This document shows, in pieces, positions 17,877 through 27,444 of a stretch of DNA of 64,000 bases. The stretch lies in assembly GCF_018271995.1 (NCBI RefSeq), contig NZ_JAGUCO010000006.1, positions 203,508 through 267,507 of the forward strand, written 5' to 3'. The first letter of the stretch is position 1. Each line of letters opens with the position of its first letter. The position numbers and the translations under genes were made by a program. The stretch comes from Carboxylicivirga linearis. Lineage in GTDB: Bacteria; Bacteroidota; Bacteroidia; Bacteroidales; Marinilabiliaceae. The notes beneath the pieces were generated by a model. The model searched no databases. It saw only the letters and a list, made by a program, of their open reading frames with translations, and was not told the DNA's origin.

Positions 17877-20660
17877 ATGTCCACTCAGGGAGAAAAGAAA
17901 GATTTATACTTACTGGATGCCTACGCTCTAATATTCAGAGCATATTATGCATTCATCAGAAATCCACGAGTTAACTCAAAAGGATTTAACACATCGGCAG
18001 TATTTGGTTTTACCAATTCATTACTCGAGATACTTACTAAAGAAGATCCAAGTCATATAGCGGTAGTTTTTGATCCATCAGGTCCCACCTTCCGACACGA
18101 AGAATACCCAGAATATAAGGCCAACCGGGATGCTACTCCTGAAGACATCAAAAAATCAGTTCCTTATATTAAGCAATTGATCGAGGCATTAAACATACCA
18201 GTTATTGTAAAAGATGGTTTTGAAGCGGATGATGTTATTGGAACACTATCAGCCAAAGCCTCTGAAAAAGGCTATCAAACTTACATGGTAACCCCAGATA
18301 AAGATTATGCACAGCTGGTTAAAGAAAATGTGTTTATGTATAAACCACGCAGCAAAGGTGGTGGCATTGACATTTGGGGAATCGAACATGTAAAGGAAAA
18401 ATTTTCGGTTGAAGATCCAAAACAAGTTATTGACATATTAGCCTTGTGGGGCGATGCTGCCGATAATATACCCGGATGCCCGGGTGTCGGTGAAAAAAGA
18501 GCCAAGGATATGATTAGTAGCTTTGGTAGCATAGACGGCATCTACGAACATATTGATGAGTTGAAAGGAAAACAGAAAGAGAACATGGTTAACTTTAAAG
18601 ATCAGGTAAAGTTATCCTACCATTTAGCAACCATACGATTAGATGTTCCCATTGAGCTGGACGAAAAAGCTTTGGAGCGAGAAAAACCTAATATGGATGC
18701 CGTCAATAAATTATTTGAAGAACTCGAATTTAAAAACCTGATTTCAAGAATCAATAAGTTATACGGAACAGCTCCTGTTCAAGGTGATTTATTTGGAGCT
18801 CCTGTTGAACAAACTCCGCAAGAGCCAGTAATAATAGAAAGTTCATTTAAAAACATAAATGATATAACGCATCATTATTATTTGGTTGATAATGATATGA
18901 AGCTTGCTTCGTTAAAAGCAGAATTAAGTGTTCAAAGTCGCTTTTGTTTCGATACCGAAACCACATCTGTTCATGCCATGGAAGCAGAATTGGTAGGAAT
19001 GTCATTCAGTTGGAAGGAACATGAAGCTTATTACGTTCCGGTACCTGCAAACAAAGAAGAAGCAATTGAGCTGGTGAACGGTTTTAAAGAAGTTTTTGAA
19101 GACGGAAACATCACCAAAATAGCACAAAACCTTAAGTACGACATGTTGATATTAAAAAACTACGGTATTAATCTTGCCGGTCCGTTTTTTGATACCATGG
19201 TCGCTCACCACCTACTTTACCCGGGACTAAAAAACGGTATGGATTTCATGTCGGAAACCTACCTCAATTACACTCCTATCTCTTACGAATCGGTGGTGGG
19301 TCCCAAAGGTGCTAAGCAAAAAAACATGCGGGATATTGAACCTGCTCAGGTATGTGATTATGCCGCTGAAGATGCTGATATAACCTTACAACTGGCCAAT
19401 AAGTTTGAGAAAGAAATTGCAGAAAGTGATGTAAAAGCTTTGTTCGAAGAGATTGAAATGCCACTGATTGAGGTCTTAACTGACATGGAATTTCAAGGAG
19501 TAAAGTTAGATGACAAAGCTCTGCAGGAATTTGCCACTAAACTTAAAGAAACCATTGCAGGACTCGAAACCAAAATAATTGAACTGGCAGGAATGGATTT
19601 TAATATTGCCAGTCCTAAACAAGTGGGAGAAGTACTTTTTGAACATTTAAAAATTGATGCCAAGGCCAAAAAAACAAAATCAGGCCAGTTTAGTACCAAC
19701 GAAGAAACACTACAAAAACTAAAAGATAAGCACGAAATAATTCCTGCTATATTAGAATACAGAGGACTGGTTAAATTATTGAATACGTACGTTGAAGCTC
19801 TACCTAAATTAATCAATACTTCAACCAATAGAATCCATACCAGTTACAACCAGGCAATAGTTGTTACCGGACGATTAAGCAGTACAAATCCAAATCTACA
19901 GAACATTCCAATTCGCGATGAAAACGGAAAAGAAATACGAAAAGCTTTTACTGCATCAGATGATGAGCATGAGTTTTTATCGGCGGATTATTCGCAGGTT
20001 GAATTACGCCTAATGGCGCATTTTAGCAAAGATGAACATCTGGTTGATGCTTTTAACCGCGGTGAAGATATTCACGCAGCTACGGCAGCCAAAATCTTTA
20101 AGGTTCCCCTAGACGAAGTAACATCAGACATGCGCAGAAAGGCAAAAACGGCCAATTTTGGTATTATATACGGCATTTCAGCCTTTGGATTAGCAGAGAG
20201 ACTTACCATACCTCGAAAAGAGGCTAAAGAGATAATAGACGGTTATTTTGATAGTTTCCCTGGTGTTAAAAAATTCATGGATGATTGTATAGCTAATGCA
20301 CGAGAAAAAGGTTTTGTTGAAACGCTACATCACCGTAAACGAAATCTTAGCGATATCAACTCGCGTAATGGTGTGGTGAGAGGTGTAGCTGAGCGTAATG
20401 CCATTAATGCACCTATCCAAGGAACCGCCGCTGACATTATTAAACAAGCCATGGTGAATATTTTTGAACGCTTTAAATCAGAGAACATTCAATCAAAAAT
20501 GATTTTACAGGTACATGATGAATTGAATTTTGATGTATTGAAAGGCGAAATAGATAAAGTGAAAGCCATTGTTAAAGAAGAAATGGAAAATGCAGTGCAG
20601 ATTTCAGTTCCCTTAGATGTAGATATGGGAACCGGTCAGAATTGGCTCGAAGCACATTAA
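17877..20660 (+). CDS. polA: DNA polymerase I
   Basis: A 927-residue repair and Okazaki-fragment polymerase with all three domains. The 5' nuclease (about 1-300) shows LLDAYALIFRAYYAF, FDPSGPTFRHE and DADN-type acidic motifs with the helix-hairpin-helix GCPGVGEKRA. The 3'-5' exonuclease looks active (CFDTETTSVHA, then KIAQNLKYDMLIL). The polymerase palm carries SADYSQVELRLMAHFS, RRKAKTANFGIIYGIS and the catalytic QVHDELNFDV. Start ATG 17877 gives MSTQGEKKDLYLLDAYAL; an ATG at 17823 is less likely. A strong terminator follows. Confidence 0.97.
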   Translation: MSTQGEKKDLYLLDAYALIFRAYYAFIRNPRVNSKGFNTSAVFGFTNSLLEILTKEDPSHIAVVFDPSGPTFRHEEYPEYKANRDATPEDIKKSVPYIKQLIEALNIPVIVKDGFEADDVIGTLSAKASEKGYQTYMVTPDKDYAQLVKENVFMYKPRSKGGGIDIWGIEHVKEKFSVEDPKQVIDILALWGDAADNIPGCPGVGEKRAKDMISSFGSIDGIYEHIDELKGKQKENMVNFKDQVKLSYHLATIRLDVPIELDEKALEREKPNMDAVNKLFEELEFKNLISRINKLYGTAPVQGDLFGAPVEQTPQEPVIIESSFKNINDITHHYYLVDNDMKLASLKAELSVQSRFCFDTETTSVHAMEAELVGMSFSWKEHEAYYVPVPANKEEAIELVNGFKEVFEDGNITKIAQNLKYDMLILKNYGINLAGPFFDTMVAHHLLYPGLKNGMDFMSETYLNYTPISYESVVGPKGAKQKNMRDIEPAQVCDYAAEDADITLQLANKFEKEIAESDVKALFEEIEMPLIEVLTDMEFQGVKLDDKALQEFATKLKETIAGLETKIIELAGMDFNIASPKQVGEVLFEHLKIDAKAKKTKSGQFSTNEETLQKLKDKHEIIPAILEYRGLVKLLNTYVEALPKLINTSTNRIHTSYNQAIVVTGRLSSTNPNLQNIPIRDENGKEIRKAFTASDDEHEFLSADYSQVELRLMAHFSKDEHLVDAFNRGEDIHAATAAKIFKVPLDEVTSDMRRKAKTANFGIIYGISAFGLAERLTIPRKEAKEIIDGYFDSFPGVKKFMDDCIANAREKGFVETLHHRKRNLSDINSRNGVVRGVAERNAINAPIQGTAADIIKQAMVNIFERFKSENIQSKMILQVHDELNFDVLKGEIDKVKAIVKEEMENAVQISVPLDVDMGTGQNWLEAH

Positions 20661-20665
20661 TAAAT

Positions 20666-20700
20666 AAAAAACTCTCGTTTTCCACGAGAGTTTTTCTTTT
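20666..20700 (+). terminator. rho-independent terminator after polA
   Basis: An eight-pair stem ACTCTCGT/ACGAGAGT extended by flanking A and T runs, followed by TTTTTCTTTTT. Confidence 0.9.
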
Positions 20701-20912
20701 TGCATCACAGCGGCTGGTTAAAGGAGATTCACAAGGGGAACCGCTGATAAATGGGTTAGGTAATATTTAGCAGATGATATTACCATCATACATTGGTTTC
20801 GTTTTATATGTTAATGTCAAAAAAGGCAAAACGTAACACCTTTAAAAGACAAAAAATTACAAATCAGTGATGAATACCACTAATTCATACACGAAACATT
20901 AATTTTAGTTGA

Positions 20913-21773
20913 CTAAAGAAACTTTTTAATTGACTCAGCAACTTCTTCCATTTGCCAGAGAGGAGTAGAAGTTGCACCACACACACCAATAGAAGATCTG
21001 GCTTCAGACAACCATTTAGAATCCAATTCAGAGGCATCCGAAACAAAGTAACTGTGTTTATTCACTTCGCAACAAGCAGCAAATAACACTTTGGCATTAC
21101 TACTTTTCTTTCCTCCAACAAAAACAATAACATTATGCTGCTGAGCAAACGATTTTATTTTAGGAACACGCCCCGTAACCTGCTTACAGGTTGTATTATG
21201 CCATGTAATAGATTCCCCTTTTCGTTCCTCAATAAGCTGTACAATACACTTTAGCTGATCGGGATTTTTAGTGGTTTGAGCAAACACTTCTATTGGGCGA
21301 GTAAAATCCAACTGATCAATCTCTTCTTCCTTTTCAATAACAATCGCTTGTCCTTCACACTGGCCTTCCAATCCAATTACCTCAGCATGACCTCGCTTGC
21401 CGAATATAACCAATTGCCCTTCCTTTTCTTTTACCGATTGATAGGCCTTTTTTATTCGTTGTTGTAACTTCAAAACAACCGGACAGGTTTCATCCTGTAA
21501 TTGCAATCCGGCTTTTTTGATTAATTGATAGGTAGCAGGTGGTTCTCCATGCGCCCTAAAAAGAACTGTTCCACTCTTTATCTGATTGATTTGATTGTAC
21601 GATATAATCTTCATTCCAGATTGATACAAACGCTCTGCTTCAGCATCATTATGAACAATATCCCCGACGCAATATACCGGAGTTCCATTTTTTAAAATTT
21701 GATCAGCCGAATCAATGGCTTTGCGAACACCAAAGCAAAAACCGGAATGACTATCTATCTCAACTTTAACCAT
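20913..21773 (-). CDS. ispH: 4-hydroxy-3-methylbut-2-enyl diphosphate reductase
   Basis: Last enzyme of the MEP isoprenoid pathway, making IPP and DMAPP. The 286-residue protein has the three iron-sulfur cysteines: Cys13 in GFCFGVRKAI, Cys97 in DETCPVVLKL and Cys196 in NTTCKQVTGR. FRAHGEPP and VFVGGKKSSNAKVLF also match LytB/IspH. The third-Cys motif lacks the usual NRQ element (here GRVPKI), a variation I associate with Bacteroidota but have not checked. It starts 4 nt after the cmk stop, so the two genes form an operon, as in related genomes. Confidence 0.95.
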   Translation of the reverse strand: MVKVEIDSHSGFCFGVRKAIDSADQILKNGTPVYCVGDIVHNDAEAERLYQSGMKIISYNQINQIKSGTVLFRAHGEPPATYQLIKKAGLQLQDETCPVVLKLQQRIKKAYQSVKEKEGQLVIFGKRGHAEVIGLEGQCEGQAIVIEKEEEIDQLDFTRPIEVFAQTTKNPDQLKCIVQLIEERKGESITWHNTTCKQVTGRVPKIKSFAQQHNVIVFVGGKKSSNAKVLFAACCEVNKHSYFVSDASELDSKWLSEARSSIGVCGATSTPLWQMEEVAESIKKFL

Positions 21774-21777
21774 TTAA

Positions 21778-22482
21778 TTAAGCTAAATTGCGTTCGCGTA
21801 ACACATTCATAATCCAATCCATCTGCTCTTGTTTGTTCATATCACTATTATCGAGCAAAATGGCATCATCAGCTTTTTTTAACGGACTTTCTTTACGTGT
21901 GCTATCCATATGATCGCGCTGCTTTACATTTTCTAAAATAGCATCAAAAGAAAGACTGTTGTCTGTTGAATCTTTCGCTTTCAATTCGTCATAACGGCGT
22001 TGAGCTCGTATTTCAGGAGAGGCAGTCATAAAAAGCTTTACATCAGCATCAGGAAAAACAACCGTACCTATATCACGGCCATCCATCACAATACCGCCTT
22101 CTTTACCCATCTCCTTCTGTAATTCAACCATACGATGACGCACAAAAGCAATGGTACTAACCGCACTCACATTATTACTCACCTCTAAACCCCGAATTTC
22201 ATCTTCAACAATGGTTCCGTTTAAAAATGTTTCGTTCTTTTTCTCTTCAGGTCGATACCTAAAAGTGATTTTTATATCGTTTAGCTTATTCTGTAATTCA
22301 TCCAAAAGAATTTCACCATCTGTAATCAATCCGTTTTGCATGGCAAATAAAGTGACAGCCCGATACATAGCTCCCGTATCGATATACACATAACCTAACT
22401 CTTTGGCTAAATCCTTTGCAACCGTACTTTTTCCACACGACGAATGGCCATCAATGGCTATTACTCCTTTTTTCTGATTCAT
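21778..22482 (-). CDS. cmk: cytidylate kinase
   Basis: Phosphorylates CMP and dCMP to the diphosphates. The 234-residue protein has the P-loop GHSSCGKSTVAKDLA near 12-26, YIDTGAMYRAVTLFA, VMDGRDIGTVVFPDA and RAQRRYDEL in the lid region. It leads a two-gene operon with ispH, 4 bp apart. A clear -7 element lies about 18-25 bp upstream, immediately beyond the terminator of the M16 gene. Confidence 0.96.
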   Translation of the reverse strand: MNQKKGVIAIDGHSSCGKSTVAKDLAKELGYVYIDTGAMYRAVTLFAMQNGLITDGEILLDELQNKLNDIKITFRYRPEEKKNETFLNGTIVEDEIRGLEVSNNVSAVSTIAFVRHRMVELQKEMGKEGGIVMDGRDIGTVVFPDADVKLFMTASPEIRAQRRYDELKAKDSTDNSLSFDAILENVKQRDHMDSTRKESPLKKADDAILLDNSDMNKQEQMDWIMNVLRERNLA

Positions 22483-22499
22483 TTCTTATAATTTGCCGA

Positions 22500-22507
22500 C
22501 AAAGGTA
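22500..22507 (-). promoter_or_regulatory. -7 promoter element for cmk-ispH
   Basis: TACCTTTG read on the minus strand, an exact TAnnTTTG match, 17 bp before the cmk ATG. Confidence 0.65.
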
Positions 22508-22508
22508 G

Positions 22509-22537
22509 AAAAAAACGGGCAGCCTTTCGACTGCCCG
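22509..22537 (-). terminator. rho-independent terminator after the inactive M16 peptidase
   Basis: A seven-pair stem CGGGCAG/CTGCCCG with an eight-base loop, followed on the minus strand by seven T. A second stem (TTACGGTA/TACCGTAA, about 22539-22567) sits between it and the stop codon and may help termination or protect the 3' end. Confidence 0.85.
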
Positions 22538-22571
22538 CTTACGGTATCCATGCCAATTTCTACCGTAAAAA

Positions 22572-24626
22572 TTAAATATCATATTTAGCATCAATGGAAT
22601 CATCATTCACTGTAATAGCATCAAATACTATATCGAATGATTGAGGACCAACTGACTGCGTAATTGCTTTTGGAAACTTAACACCATCAACATCTGTGTA
22701 TTCTGTAATTAAACTAACTACATTACCTTGTGGCGTTTCACTTACCTCTTTCACTTTTAAACCTGTTGAACGGCTGAAATAAACAATTTGTGTTTTACCT
22801 GTTGGATTCGTTATTTTCATTTTATAAGAATCATCTCCTTCTACATCTTCAGATCCTAGCAATTCGGCAGTAAAACCTAACTCTGAAAATTGAGTTTCAG
22901 GAAAAATCATAGCTTCCACTTTCATGCTCTCCAATTGCTCTCCTTCCAGGTTTTGCTCACCCATAGGGCTTATCACTTTGGCTGCTTCACCGTTACATAC
23001 TTGCTTCGACATTAAATTTTCACCCATATAGGTTTCAACGCAAGATTTATTTGGGCGACTACTATACATCTTCATCGTTAGATTCATGCCTTGAACAGTC
23101 ATACTACCTTGCATACTGTAATTTTTAACGGCATTAACAGCATCAGCGCCACCTAAAGCAGTTACATAGTCTTCAATCACCTTTTCAGCTGTTAAACCTT
23201 CAGGTAAAGGCATTGACTTAACTTCCTCGGCATAGTAGTTATACACAGCAACATCACCTGCTGTACTAAATTTCTTCAATGTTTTCTTCATTTCAGGTAC
23301 ATTACCCACGGCTAAAATCAAGGCATTATCAGGTGTCAGATATTTTTGAGCCATCGCTTGAACATCTTCAAGTGATACTGCACTTAACTTCTCTAAATAG
23401 GTTTGATAATAATCCTTTGGAAGATTATATTTTTGAATATTCAAAGCAAAACGAGCTACGGTTGAAGCATCTTCCAATGAACGAGAAAAACTACCTGCAA
23501 TCATGTTCTTAACCAGATTAAGATCTTCCTCTGAAACCAGCTCGGTACGCATCTTATCCATTTCATAAATAATTTCGGTAAAAGCGCTGTCAGTAACACT
23601 GGTTCTAACCTGAGCTGATGCTGAAAATGATCCTATCAAATCATCTGAACTAAGTGATGAATAAGCTCCATATGTAAAAGCTTTGTCTTCACGAAGATTC
23701 TGGAATAAACGACCACTTGAACCACCTCCAAGAATACCATTCATCACGCGAGCTTTAATCAAATCGTCATCTCCAGGTTTTAAATTTACAGTATAAGTAA
23801 GATCAATAGTTGATTGATTTGCAGCATCTTTATTTGCAACAACTACTTTTGGACCATCAAATGTGGCTGGAGCTTCGTATTTGTGTTCAGGTACTTCTTT
23901 TTCTTCCCATTTAGCAAAATAGGTTTTAGCTTGTTTTTTAGCTTCCTTCATTGAGATATCACCTACGATTACTAAATAAGCTACATTAGGACGAAAATAT
24001 GTTTCGTAGTAATTCTTAATATCATCAACCGTAATATTTTCAACGGTTTGCTCGGTTAAAATTTCTCCGTAAGGATGATCTTTACCATATAATAAAGCTC
24101 CTGAAATATTATTGGCTATTGAAGATGGATCTTCTTTATCAGCCTTGATACCGGTAAGCATTTGCTTTACCGACTTATCCAACTCTTCCTGAGGAAAAAC
24201 AGGATTATACAGTACATCAGCCAATAGGTCAAGTAATTCATCAGAGTGCTTTTTAAGCGAACTTGCATAAATACTCTTTGAATTGGTTGAAAGAACAGCA
24301 CCAATAAAATCAACTGCTTCGTCAATTTCAGCTTTTGATTTAGTAGTAGTACCGGCACGCATTAAATCACCTGCCATTGAAATATATCCAGCTTTATCAC
24401 CTTCAAAAATAGGATCAATATCCAATGATAAGCTGTATGACACAACTGGTACTTTATGGTTTTCAACAACAATTACTTTCAAACCATTTTTTAGTTCGAA
24501 TGTTTTGGCATCTTCTATATTGATTTTCGGAGCAGGTCCGGCTGCAGGCATTTTGCTACGGTCGAGTTGCGCATTTACCGAAATGGCAACTAAAACACTT
24601 AAAAATAAAAATACTATTTTCTTCAT
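22572..24626 (-). CDS. M16-family peptidase-like subunit, non-catalytic, with C-terminal LolA-like domain
   Basis: A 684-residue exported protein (MKKIVFLFLSVLVAISVNAQ signal peptide). Residues ~40-450 hold two M16 insulinase-type modules, but the HxxEH zinc motif is absent: the equivalent site reads GYISMAGDLM near 80-89. The second module keeps a substrate-binding-like region (GILGGGSSGRLFQNLREDKAFTYGAYS). Residues ~475-684 form an added beta-rich domain resembling LolA/outer-membrane-lipoprotein-sorting folds (VIEDYVTALGGADAV, MTVQGMNLTMKMY, KMKITNPTGKTQIVYFS). It lies 62 bp downstream of the catalytic M16 gene and is probably its heterodimer partner. Confidence 0.88.
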   Translation of the reverse strand: MKKIVFLFLSVLVAISVNAQLDRSKMPAAGPAPKINIEDAKTFELKNGLKVIVVENHKVPVVSYSLSLDIDPIFEGDKAGYISMAGDLMRAGTTTKSKAEIDEAVDFIGAVLSTNSKSIYASSLKKHSDELLDLLADVLYNPVFPQEELDKSVKQMLTGIKADKEDPSSIANNISGALLYGKDHPYGEILTEQTVENITVDDIKNYYETYFRPNVAYLVIVGDISMKEAKKQAKTYFAKWEEKEVPEHKYEAPATFDGPKVVVANKDAANQSTIDLTYTVNLKPGDDDLIKARVMNGILGGGSSGRLFQNLREDKAFTYGAYSSLSSDDLIGSFSASAQVRTSVTDSAFTEIIYEMDKMRTELVSEEDLNLVKNMIAGSFSRSLEDASTVARFALNIQKYNLPKDYYQTYLEKLSAVSLEDVQAMAQKYLTPDNALILAVGNVPEMKKTLKKFSTAGDVAVYNYYAEEVKSMPLPEGLTAEKVIEDYVTALGGADAVNAVKNYSMQGSMTVQGMNLTMKMYSSRPNKSCVETYMGENLMSKQVCNGEAAKVISPMGEQNLEGEQLESMKVEAMIFPETQFSELGFTAELLGSEDVEGDDSYKMKITNPTGKTQIVYFSRSTGLKVKEVSETPQGNVVSLITEYTDVDGVKFPKAITQSVGPQSFDIVFDAITVNDDSIDAKYDI

Positions 24627-24688
24627 TGAAGTATATTTTAACCCTTAAATGGGTGTTCTGTCTAAACTATTTATGAATAAACTGATGA

Positions 24689-26020
24689 TTAGTTTTGTTG
24701 CGATTTTGGTAAGTAATATAGCACTACTCTATTGTCTTTAGTAAGGTACTTATTAGCAACACGCTGAATATCTTCACGAGTAACAGCCAAATACTTATCC
24801 AACTCGGTATTAATCAAATTAGCATTACCGAAATAGGTGTAATTTCGTGCTAAAGTATTAGCTCGGGTTGCCACTCTAATGTTACCTTTTACAATATCGT
24901 TCTCAAACTGATTTTTTAATTTCTGAAATTCTTTTTCTGAAATTAATTCATCCTGAACCTTTTTAATCTCAGCATCCATAGCATCTTCCAAATCTTTGGT
25001 TTCAACTCCCATATTAGGTAAGGCTATAGTCAAAGCCAATGATGGCTCTTTGTAACCAATTGGAAAACTAGCTACCTGCATGGCTTTTTGCTGATCATCA
25101 ACCAACGACTTATACAAACGTGAGCTTTGGCCTTTTGATAAAAGCGTACTCAACATATCCAATGCATAATAATCATCAGTTCCCATGGCCGGGGTACGAT
25201 AAGCTTGTAAAATCAAAGGAAGTTGTACGTTATCAAAAACAGTATCACGAACTTCACCATTTAATGGAGGCTCAACAACCGGGTTATACTCTAAATTTTG
25301 TTTTCCGCGAGGGATATCAGAAAAGTATTTTTTAATCCATTCTTTGGCCTGATCAATTTCTATGTCGCCAGCCAATACTAAAACAGCATTATTAGGCACA
25401 TAAAACTTATTGTAGAATTGCTGAAACTCTTCATCTTTAGCAGCCATAATATGCTCAGGATCACCAATGGTAGTCCAGCGATATGGATGTTCAGTAAAAG
25501 CACGCTTCATTGTTTCCTGAAGAATAGTACCATACGGACGATTGTCGTAGCTTTGCTTTTTCTCTTCAATTACCACTTTCTTTTGAGTAGCAATACCTAA
25601 AGAATCAACTTTAGCGTGCAACATTCTTTCCGACTCCAGCCACAAACCTAATTCTAACTGGTTAGAAGGTAGTGTTTCGTAATAATAAGTTCGGTCGCTT
25701 GAAGTATTTGCATTTAAAGTACCTCCCGCATTTTGCACAATTTTAAAATACTGTCCACGATCAATATTTTCTGTTCCTTCAAACATTAAATGTTCAAAAA
25801 AATGTGCAAAACCTGTGCGATCAGGACTTTCGTGCTTTGATCCAACATTATACATTACCGAAACTGTAACATTTGGGGTAGTTTTGTCTTGATGCAAGAT
25901 AACGTGTAAGCCATTATCCAGATCAAATTCCTCGAAGTTAATTTTATTCAATTGGGCATTAACAGATCCCAGGCCAGCAATAATAAAAAGGAATGCCAGC
26001 AATGAAAAACGATTATTCAT
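24689..26020 (-). CDS. M16-family zinc metallopeptidase, catalytic subunit
   Basis: A 443-residue exported protease (NNRFSLLAFLFIIAGLGSVNAQ signal peptide). The inverted zinc motif is intact: HFFEH at 73-77, with the distal glutamate in KKVVIEEKKQSYDN near 145-158. The C-terminal module has SRLYKSLVDDQ and MQVASFPIGYK. It pairs with the HxxEH-less gene downstream; periplasmic M16 pairs of this kind split catalysis and substrate binding. ATG 26020 is chosen over an ATG at 26053, which would precede the signal peptide by eleven residues. Confidence 0.92.
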   Translation of the reverse strand: MNNRFSLLAFLFIIAGLGSVNAQLNKINFEEFDLDNGLHVILHQDKTTPNVTVSVMYNVGSKHESPDRTGFAHFFEHLMFEGTENIDRGQYFKIVQNAGGTLNANTSSDRTYYYETLPSNQLELGLWLESERMLHAKVDSLGIATQKKVVIEEKKQSYDNRPYGTILQETMKRAFTEHPYRWTTIGDPEHIMAAKDEEFQQFYNKFYVPNNAVLVLAGDIEIDQAKEWIKKYFSDIPRGKQNLEYNPVVEPPLNGEVRDTVFDNVQLPLILQAYRTPAMGTDDYYALDMLSTLLSKGQSSRLYKSLVDDQQKAMQVASFPIGYKEPSLALTIALPNMGVETKDLEDAMDAEIKKVQDELISEKEFQKLKNQFENDIVKGNIRVATRANTLARNYTYFGNANLINTELDKYLAVTREDIQRVANKYLTKDNRVVLYYLPKSQQN

Positions 26021-26142
26021 ACTCGAAGTTCTTTGGTTTAAGTGATAAATCAAAATTTAGCTTTGACTTCACCAATTAACAGACCAAAAGGCATAATAGT
26101 TTGATATGATTTAATTTATGTTATTATAGTTTACATAAACAA

Positions 26143-26180
26143 TGTTCGTAATCGAACAGTAGTGTGTTCGATTACGAACA
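26143..26180. promoter_or_regulatory. 38-bp nested palindrome in a divergent promoter region
   Basis: Two 16-base arms (26143-26158 and 26165-26180) are perfect inverted repeats around a six-base spacer GTAGTG. Each arm is itself a near-palindrome, TGTTCG-TAAT-CGAACA and TGTTCG-ATTA-CGAACA. It sits between the divergent starts at 26020 (minus) and 26292 (plus), where a dimeric or tetrameric repressor could control both. No T tract follows on either side, which argues against a terminator. The regulator is unknown. Confidence 0.65.
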
Positions 26181-26245
26181 CAATTGTCAGCAATAAATAA
26201 TTTTTATTTTTTACTTAGTTCATGCACATATTGATTACAGACTAC

Positions 26246-26253
26246 TATTTTTG
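26246..26253 (+). promoter_or_regulatory. -7 promoter element for the DUF6452 gene
   Basis: TATTTTTG, matching TAnnTTTG, 38 bp before ATG 26292. Confidence 0.5.
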
Positions 26254-26291
26254 CATATTACCAATCATTTATTGCAACGAAATATTATAAC

Positions 26292-26789
26292 ATGCGATAT
26301 ATTCGAATAGTAAAGTGGCTGACTTTAATTATTGTAGCAGGTTTTTATGCCTGCACCGATACAAGTTTTTGTTTATCGAATCAACATGCCATTCAAGCTT
26401 CATTTTATTCATTATCCTCAGGAAGTGAATCCGACACCACTTTAAGAGGTGTTTATATTTGGGGTGCAGGTCGACAAGATTCACTGTTATACGATAGTAC
26501 TAATGTGAATTCAATGTTTTTACCATCTAACTTACATGCCGACAGTACTATTTTCATCATTAAGCAATCAGTATTGATTAATAATACTGTTAGATCTGAT
26601 TCTGACTTTGTTCAATTCAACTATTCACGACATTTAAATCATGTTTCGGGCGAATGTGGTATGACATATAACCTTGTGCTCGATACCGTTTATTATACAA
26701 CCAACCTTATTGATTCTGTTAGTATTGGATATGCCAACGTAAATTATGGAGAAGATGCCGAAAATGTTAAGATATTTATTCAGTATTAG
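26292..26789 (+). CDS. DUF6452-family lipoprotein
   Basis: A 165-residue lipoprotein with a lipobox at AGFYAC. The body is beta-rich (GVYIWGAGRQDSLLYDST, FIIKQS, YNLVLDTVYYTTNLIDSVSIGYANV), the pattern of the Bacteroidota-only family I recall as DUF6452. It overlaps the start of the DUF6048 gene, and the two families usually occur as a pair, so they probably act together in the envelope. No biochemical role is known. Transcription likely starts at the 26246 promoter and runs through at least the glutaminase gene. Confidence 0.78.
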   Translation: MRYIRIVKWLTLIIVAGFYACTDTSFCLSNQHAIQASFYSLSSGSESDTTLRGVYIWGAGRQDSLLYDSTNVNSMFLPSNLHADSTIFIIKQSVLINNTVRSDSDFVQFNYSRHLNHVSGECGMTYNLVLDTVYYTTNLIDSVSIGYANVNYGEDAENVKIFIQY

Positions 26790-27444
26790 TTTATTAATAA
26801 CCTGTACCATTGCTTTTTCTCAAGAAACAGAAGAAGCAAACAGTTTGGAAAAACCAAGTTTTGATCCGGGTATTGCAATTGGTATCAATGTTGGCACCTT
26901 CATTGTTCCATTTTTTGAGCCCGAACGTTTAGGACTGGAAGCCACTGGCAGAATTCAGTTTAACAACAAATGGTTTGCCGTAGGAGAATTAGGTTACGAA
27001 AATGTATCGTTTGATAAAGATTCGTATGATTATGATTCGAACGGTAGCTTTCTTCGTCTGGGAGTTGATTACAATATATTTAGAGTTGAAGAAATAGGAA
27101 ACAACGATAACATCATTTTAGGATTCAGGTATGGATTTGGTGTAACAGACTATAAAAGTAACAGATACACCATCAATGATGATTATTGGGGAGATTATGA
27201 GGGAACTGTAGGTAGTGGCACCTCCACGGCTCATTGGGGAGAATTTGTATTTGGATTACGATCTGAGATTTTCAAAAACTTTTACATGGGCTGGAGTGTC
27301 AGAGCCAGAGCTCTTTTTTACATCAACAATACACAACAATTAGAACCATATGCAATTCCGGGTTACGGAAAACGCGATAACTCAACTAACGTTTCTTTTA
27401 CTTATAATCTGGAATATTATTTACCCCTTCGTAAAAAGAAATAA
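26764..27444 (+). CDS. DUF6048-family outer-membrane beta-barrel protein
   Basis: A 226-residue exported protein with signal peptide MLRYLFSISLLITCTIAFSQ, then alternating beta strands ending in aromatic residues (GIAIGINVGTF, WFAVGELGYENVSF, FLRLGVDYNIF, IILGFRYGFGVT, HWGEFVFGLRSEIF, FTYNLEYYLPL), consistent with a small outer-membrane barrel. ATG 26764 is preferred; ATGs at 26746 and 26755 are possible. It overlaps the DUF6452 gene by 26 bp and its TAA overlaps the ATG of glsA, so the three are translationally coupled. Confidence 0.78.
   Translation: MLRYLFSISLLITCTIAFSQETEEANSLEKPSFDPGIAIGINVGTFIVPFFEPERLGLEATGRIQFNNKWFAVGELGYENVSFDKDSYDYDSNGSFLRLGVDYNIFRVEEIGNNDNIILGFRYGFGVTDYKSNRYTINDDYWGDYEGTVGSGTSTAHWGEFVFGLRSEIFKNFYMGWSVRARALFYINNTQQLEPYAIPGYGKRDNSTNVSFTYNLEYYLPLRKKK

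Noticed and set aside
20701..20912. Possible small RNA between polA and ispH (AGCGG ... CCGCT, ATGAT ... ATCAT pairs)
   Set aside because: The short stems are not arranged as one convincing structure and there is no promoter or terminator pair of their own.
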